From positions 1,136,347 to 1,200,346 of the forward strand of contig NZ_QGGH01000001.1 of NCBI RefSeq assembly GCF_003148495.1: DNA of 64,000 bases, read 5' to 3'. A program made the position numbers and the translations under genes. Within the stretch, counting starts at the first letter, position 1. Each line of letters begins with the position of its first letter. Shown here in pieces: positions 60,883-64,000 of this stretch. Source of the DNA: Mesorhizobium loti (GTDB taxonomy: Bacteria; Pseudomonadota; Alphaproteobacteria; Rhizobiales; Rhizobiaceae). The notes beneath the pieces were generated by a model. That model did not search any database, had not been told where the DNA came from, and saw only the letters and a list, made by a program, of their open reading frames with translations.

Positions 60883-61239
60883 TCACGCTTCGAAGTGCAG
60901 GATATAGAGCTTGCGCGTCTTCTCGTGGATCGTCCATTCGCCTTTCCAGCCTTTCGGCAGCACCAGCATTTCGCCGGCGCCAACATCCTCGCTGCGGCCA
61001 TCGGGACTATGCAGCGAGACCCGTCCTGAGACGATGTGGCAGGTTTCGGAATTGCTGTCGCGCGATGCGGTGAACCGGCCCGGCGTGCATTCCCAGACGC
61101 CGACTTCCAGTGTGCCGTCCGGCGACGTCCACAGCGTCTTCGACGCTTCGAGCTGATTGCCGCTGATCGAGGTCGGCTTGGGCTCGGGCTCGCCGAGATC
61201 GATAGCGGCGAGATGGGCGAAGGTCTGAAAGTCGGTCAT
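60883..61239 (-). CDS. Small cupin-domain protein
   Basis: The 118-residue protein is a single cupin of the EutQ/ureidoglycine-hydrolase-like group. It has GVWECTPGRFTASRDSNSET, CHIVSGRVSLHSPDG and GAGEMLVLPKGWKGEWTIHE. Few metal-ligand histidines remain in the first motif, so it may be a binding rather than a catalytic protein. It lies downstream of the PuuB-like oxidase on the same strand and may belong to that operon. Its role is unknown. Confidence 0.82.
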   Translation of the reverse strand: MTDFQTFAHLAAIDLGEPEPKPTSISGNQLEASKTLWTSPDGTLEVGVWECTPGRFTASRDSNSETCHIVSGRVSLHSPDGRSEDVGAGEMLVLPKGWKGEWTIHEKTRKLYILHFEA

Positions 61240-61297
61240 GGCGGGTCTCCAGGCAGGCACTGAAAATGCAGAAGGTTTTTGGAATCGTTCCGAAGGC

Positions 61298-62680
61298 TCA
61301 ATGCCCGGTGATGCGGTCGGCGATCGCGGCCAGTTTCGACGTGTGCTGGAGGCCGGCCTCCTCGCGCTCGTCGGCGACGCGGTAGAGCTGGTACATCGAG
61401 TGGACACCGAGCCAGCGCATCGGCTCGGGCTCCCATTTGCTGACCTTGCGGTTGACCCAGGGCAGGCGGGTCAGTTCGGTGTCGCGGCGCAAGATGAGAT
61501 CACGCAGCGTGCGGCCTGAAAGGTTGGAGCTCGACACGCCGAGCCCGACATAGCCGCCGGCCCAGCCAATGCCGGTCTCAAGGTCGAGACCAGCCGTCGT
61601 GCACCAGTCGCGCGGGACGCCGAGCACACCGCACCAGGCGTGGTCGATGCGAAGCCTGGCTGTCTGCGGCAGAAGGCGGATGAGGATGGCGTGCAGGCTT
61701 TCGATGGTCGCCTGCTGCGTCTGGCCGCGCACGTCGGTCTGTGAGCCGTAGCGATACGGCACGCCGCGCCCGCCCATGGTGATGCGGCCTTCCCTGGTGC
61801 GCTGCGCGTAGCAATAGGCGTGCGCGGCGTCGCCCAGGAGCTCATGGCCTTGCCAGCCGATCTCGTCCCACAGCGACTGCGGCAGCGGCTCGGTGATGAT
61901 CTGCGCGCTGTTGAGCGGCAGCCAGAGCCGCTCATTGCCCGAGATGCCGGCCGTGAACCCTTCGGTGGCGCGGATGATGATCGGTGCGCGCACGGTGCCG
62001 CGGTTCGTCGTGACCTTGCCCTTCTCGATGCCGGTCACGGTGGTCTGTTCATAGATCGGCACGCCGAGCCGCTCGACGGCTTCGGACAGGCCGCGCACCA
62101 GCTTGGCCGGCTGCACGCGCGCGGTGCCGTGGTGGATATAACCGCCAAGCACATTTTTGATGTTGATGCGGGCCTTGGCCTCTTCCTGGCCAATCAGGCT
62201 GACGCGGTCCTGCGGTACGCTCCAGCCGATCGCATCGGCATAGGCGGCCTTGATCCGTTCGAGCTGCGGCGGGTTGGTGGCGACCGTCAGATTGTCGACG
62301 CGGCGGATGTCGGCATCAATGCCTTCGGCCTCGGTCACCTTGATCACTTCATCGACCGTGCCATGCATGGCGGTTTCCATGTCGATGACGGCGCCGCGCG
62401 TCGACATCTGCAGATATTTCTCGCGCGACCAGCTGAAGCCGCCGGACAGCCAGCCGCCATTGCGGCCCGACGCGCCGAAGCCGGCGAACTCCCGCTCGAC
62501 GATGGCGATGCGGATCGAAGGATCGGCCTTCTTCAGATAGTAGGCCGTCCACAGCCCGGTGTAGCCGGCGCCGACGATGCAGACATCGGCTTCGATATCC
62601 CCCGGGAGCGGCGCGCGATAGGCCGGCAGGCCGATGTCGGCATACCAGAACGAGACGTTGCCGTTGACTTTGGCGTCCAT
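61298..62680 (-). CDS. FAD-dependent oxidoreductase, gamma-glutamylputrescine oxidase-like
   Basis: The 460-residue protein resembles PuuB and related amine oxidases: DVCIVGAGYTGLWTAYYLKK for FAD, FGASGRNGGWLSGGFSW, GTARVQPAKLVRGL and GLGVSSSNLSGRTLRDLI at the end. It is downstream of PotA/PotC-like transport genes, which fits oxidation of an imported polyamine derivative or other amine to an aldehyde. Substrate identity is inferred from that context. Confidence 0.87.
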   Translation of the reverse strand: MDAKVNGNVSFWYADIGLPAYRAPLPGDIEADVCIVGAGYTGLWTAYYLKKADPSIRIAIVEREFAGFGASGRNGGWLSGGFSWSREKYLQMSTRGAVIDMETAMHGTVDEVIKVTEAEGIDADIRRVDNLTVATNPPQLERIKAAYADAIGWSVPQDRVSLIGQEEAKARINIKNVLGGYIHHGTARVQPAKLVRGLSEAVERLGVPIYEQTTVTGIEKGKVTTNRGTVRAPIIIRATEGFTAGISGNERLWLPLNSAQIITEPLPQSLWDEIGWQGHELLGDAAHAYCYAQRTREGRITMGGRGVPYRYGSQTDVRGQTQQATIESLHAILIRLLPQTARLRIDHAWCGVLGVPRDWCTTAGLDLETGIGWAGGYVGLGVSSSNLSGRTLRDLILRRDTELTRLPWVNRKVSKWEPEPMRWLGVHSMYQLYRVADEREEAGLQHTSKLAAIADRITGH

Positions 62681-62710
62681 GTCTAAAAATCCTGCGGGGA
62701 AAAAGAGCGG

Positions 62711-63820
62711 TCAGGTCATCGTCATGTCGGCGCGGTTGTCGTCGGCAAGAAGTTTTGCATCGACGACGGACCAGCGCAGATCGACTGTGTCACCAATCGA
62801 GAACGGTGCGGCTTCCAGCGACGAGCGCACGATGGCGACCGAGCCATCGCGAAGCGTCACCTGGTATTTCGAACCCGACCCCAGATAGATCGCCTCGCTG
62901 ACTTCACCGGTGAGGCTGTTCTGCCCTGCGGTCAAAGGCGTTTTTGCGCTGGCAAGCGAGAGCTTTTCCGGTCGCAGCAGGACCACCGGCTTCTGGCCGC
63001 CGGCGAGCTTGCCGCCGGCAACGATCTTCTGGCCGGCGATCGTCAGGCTGGTCTCGTTTCCGGACGTCTGGGCATCGCCGCGCAGGCTGGTCGATTCGCC
63101 GATGAACTTCGCTACGAACAAGGTCGTCGGCTCGTCATAGAGCTGGCGGCCCGTTCCCACCTGTTCGATGCGTCCCTGGTTGAACACGGCGATGCGGTCG
63201 GAAAGCACCAGGGCCTCTTCCTGATCATGCGTGACGTAGACGAAGGTGGTGCCGAGTTCGCGGTGGATACGCTTGATTTCCAGCTGCAGCCATTCGCGCA
63301 GTTTTTTGTCGAGCGCGCCGAGCGGCTCGTCCATCAGGAGCAGCGGCGGATCGAAGACGATGGCGCGCGCCAGCGCCACGCGCTGCTGCTGGCCGCCAGA
63401 GAGTTCGGCTGGATAGCGATGCGCGAAATCGGCCATCTTGACCATATCGAGGGCGCGCGCGACTTGGCGATCTCGCGCCGGCTTGTCCATGCCGCGCAAG
63501 GTGAGGGGATAGGCGACGTTCTTGCCGACCGTCATGTGCGGAAACAGCGCGTAGTGCTGGAAGACGACGCCGATGTTGCGCTTGTGTGCCGGCAGGGCGA
63601 CGATGCTTTTGCCGCCGACGGCGAGGTCGCCGGAGGTGAGGTCGGTGAAGCCCGCGACGACGTTGAGCGTGGTGGTCTTGCCCGAGCCGCTGGGTCCGAG
63701 CAGCGTCATGAACTCGCCCGGCTCGATATGCAGGCTGACATCGTCGAGCGCGGTGAAATTGCCGTAACGCTTGGTTGCGCCCTTGATGTCGATGGCCGCG
63801 CCACGTTCCCTCGCAGTCAT
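62711..63820 (-). CDS. potA: Polyamine-type ABC transporter ATP-binding protein
   Basis: The 369-residue ATPase has Walker A GPSGSGKTT, Q-loop VFQHYALFPHMTVGKNV, signature [15 protein letters not shown], Walker B LLLMDEPLGALDKKLR and H-loop THDQEEA. A C-terminal TOBE domain contains VVLLRPEKLSLASAKT and IYLGSGSKYQVTLRDG. The family imports spermidine, putrescine, opines or iron chelates. The ATG at 63820 has GAGGAG upstream. The PuuB-like oxidase downstream favours a polyamine-like cargo. Confidence 0.92.
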   Translation of the reverse strand: MTARERGAAIDIKGATKRYGNFTALDDVSLHIEPGEFMTLLGPSGSGKTTTLNVVAGFTDLTSGDLAVGGKSIVALPAHKRNIGVVFQHYALFPHMTVGKNVAYPLTLRGMDKPARDRQVARALDMVKMADFAHRYPAELSGGQQQRVALARAIVFDPPLLLMDEPLGALDKKLREWLQLEIKRIHRELGTTFVYVTHDQEEALVLSDRIAVFNQGRIEQVGTGRQLYDEPTTLFVAKFIGESTSLRGDAQTSGNETSLTIAGQKIVAGGKLAGGQKPVVLLRPEKLSLASAKTPLTAGQNSLTGEVSEAIYLGSGSKYQVTLRDGSVAIVRSSLEAAPFSIGDTVDLRWSVVDAKLLADDNRADMTMT

Positions 63821-63821
63821 C

Positions 63822-64000
63822 TCAACTCCTCGTCGATTTCGAGCTGATGATCAGCCCGGCGCTGATGATCAGCGTCGTGGCAATGAAGATGATGGTTCCG
63901 ACCGCCGTCACGGTCGGGTCTGCGTCGCGGGTGATGCTGGTGAAGATCTGCACCGGCAGGGTCTTCAGGTACGGGCTGGTGATGAACAGCGCGACGATGA
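63822..64000 (-). CDS. ABC transporter permease, PotC-like (partial, C-terminal end)
   Basis: About 58 codons are visible before a TGA one base upstream of potA. They read IVALFITSPYLKTLPVQIFT, then RDADPTVTAVGTIIFIATTL and a final hydrophobic helix. TLPVQIFTSITRDADPTV is the conserved end of PotC/PotI-type permeases. The start lies beyond the right edge. Confidence 0.85.
   Translation of the reverse strand, partial: IVALFITSPYLKTLPVQIFTSITRDADPTVTAVGTIIFIATTLIISAGLIISSKSTRS

Noticed and set aside
1..64000. Search for tRNA, rRNA, CRISPR arrays, integrases, transposases and plasmid or phage origins.
   Set aside because: No supporting sequence was recognised.

Overview
This window looks like the chromosome of an alphaproteobacterium of the order Hyphomicrobiales, most likely Mesorhizobium or a close relative. 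The evidence is a GC-rich sequence with dense same-strand operons joined by ATGA overlaps, an AapJQMP amino-acid transporter, a NasT/NasS nitrate control pair, many FCD-type GntR, LysR, SDR and ABC-transport genes, and one rhizobial-type palindromic repeat. No rRNA, tRNA, CRISPR array, phage or complete insertion sequence was seen.

Layout. (1) 1-5613, minus strand: a LysR regulator followed by acyl-CoA dehydrogenase, flavodoxin-fold quinone reductase, family III CoA-transferase, MaoC-type hydratase and HpcH/CitE-type lyase. The set resembles the itaconate/mesaconate CoA route. (2) 5715-9698, plus strand: a two-subunit ThDP decarboxylase of the sulfopyruvate/phosphonopyruvate type, aldehyde dehydrogenase, SDR and VOC protein. 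(3) 9745-22804: a GntR regulator and FAD amine oxidase, then two convergent operons. The plus operon carries aminotransferase, BCCP, biotin carboxylase, a BCCP-like protein without the biotin lysine, and PxpA. The minus operon carries SDR, PxpB, PxpC, epoxide hydrolase, Ldh2-type reductase and a proline racemase-family enzyme. An RraA gene diverges from it. The same operator-like palindrome (TGGATA-N3-TATCCA) occurs before all three, which suggests one regulon. (4) 22954-27546: a complete branched-chain-type ABC transporter (livKHMGF order). (5) 27650-43329, minus strand: two SDRs, LysR, AapJQMP, FAD-linked hydroxyacid dehydrogenase, ThDP enzyme, HyuA, HyuB, aminotransferase and a uronate dehydrogenase-like protein. 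A shared promoter element occurs three times. (6) 43620-48654: GntR, RidA, SDR and AroE-like genes diverging from an HpaI-type aldolase and a second FAD amine oxidase. (7) 48795-49515: a lipoprotein and a gene remnant. (8) 49591-60500: nitrate assimilation (nasT, nasS, nrtABD-type transporter, nirBD, nasA). Its leader shows an NtrC-like site, a sigma-54 promoter, a NasT-type RNA hairpin and a terminator. (9) 60599-64000: an orphan BrnA-like protein, cupin, PuuB-like oxidase and PotA/PotC-like polyamine-type transport genes.

Most of the window is therefore scavenging metabolism: uptake of amino acids and related compounds, ATP-dependent or biotin-linked opening of amides or lactams, deamination, and oxidation or cleavage of the resulting oxo- and hydroxyacids. 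The points most worth checking are the split urea-carboxylase-like gene set with a biotin-less carrier under a shared operator, the nas leader, the in-frame repeat inside nasA, and a C-terminal frameshift in aapP.
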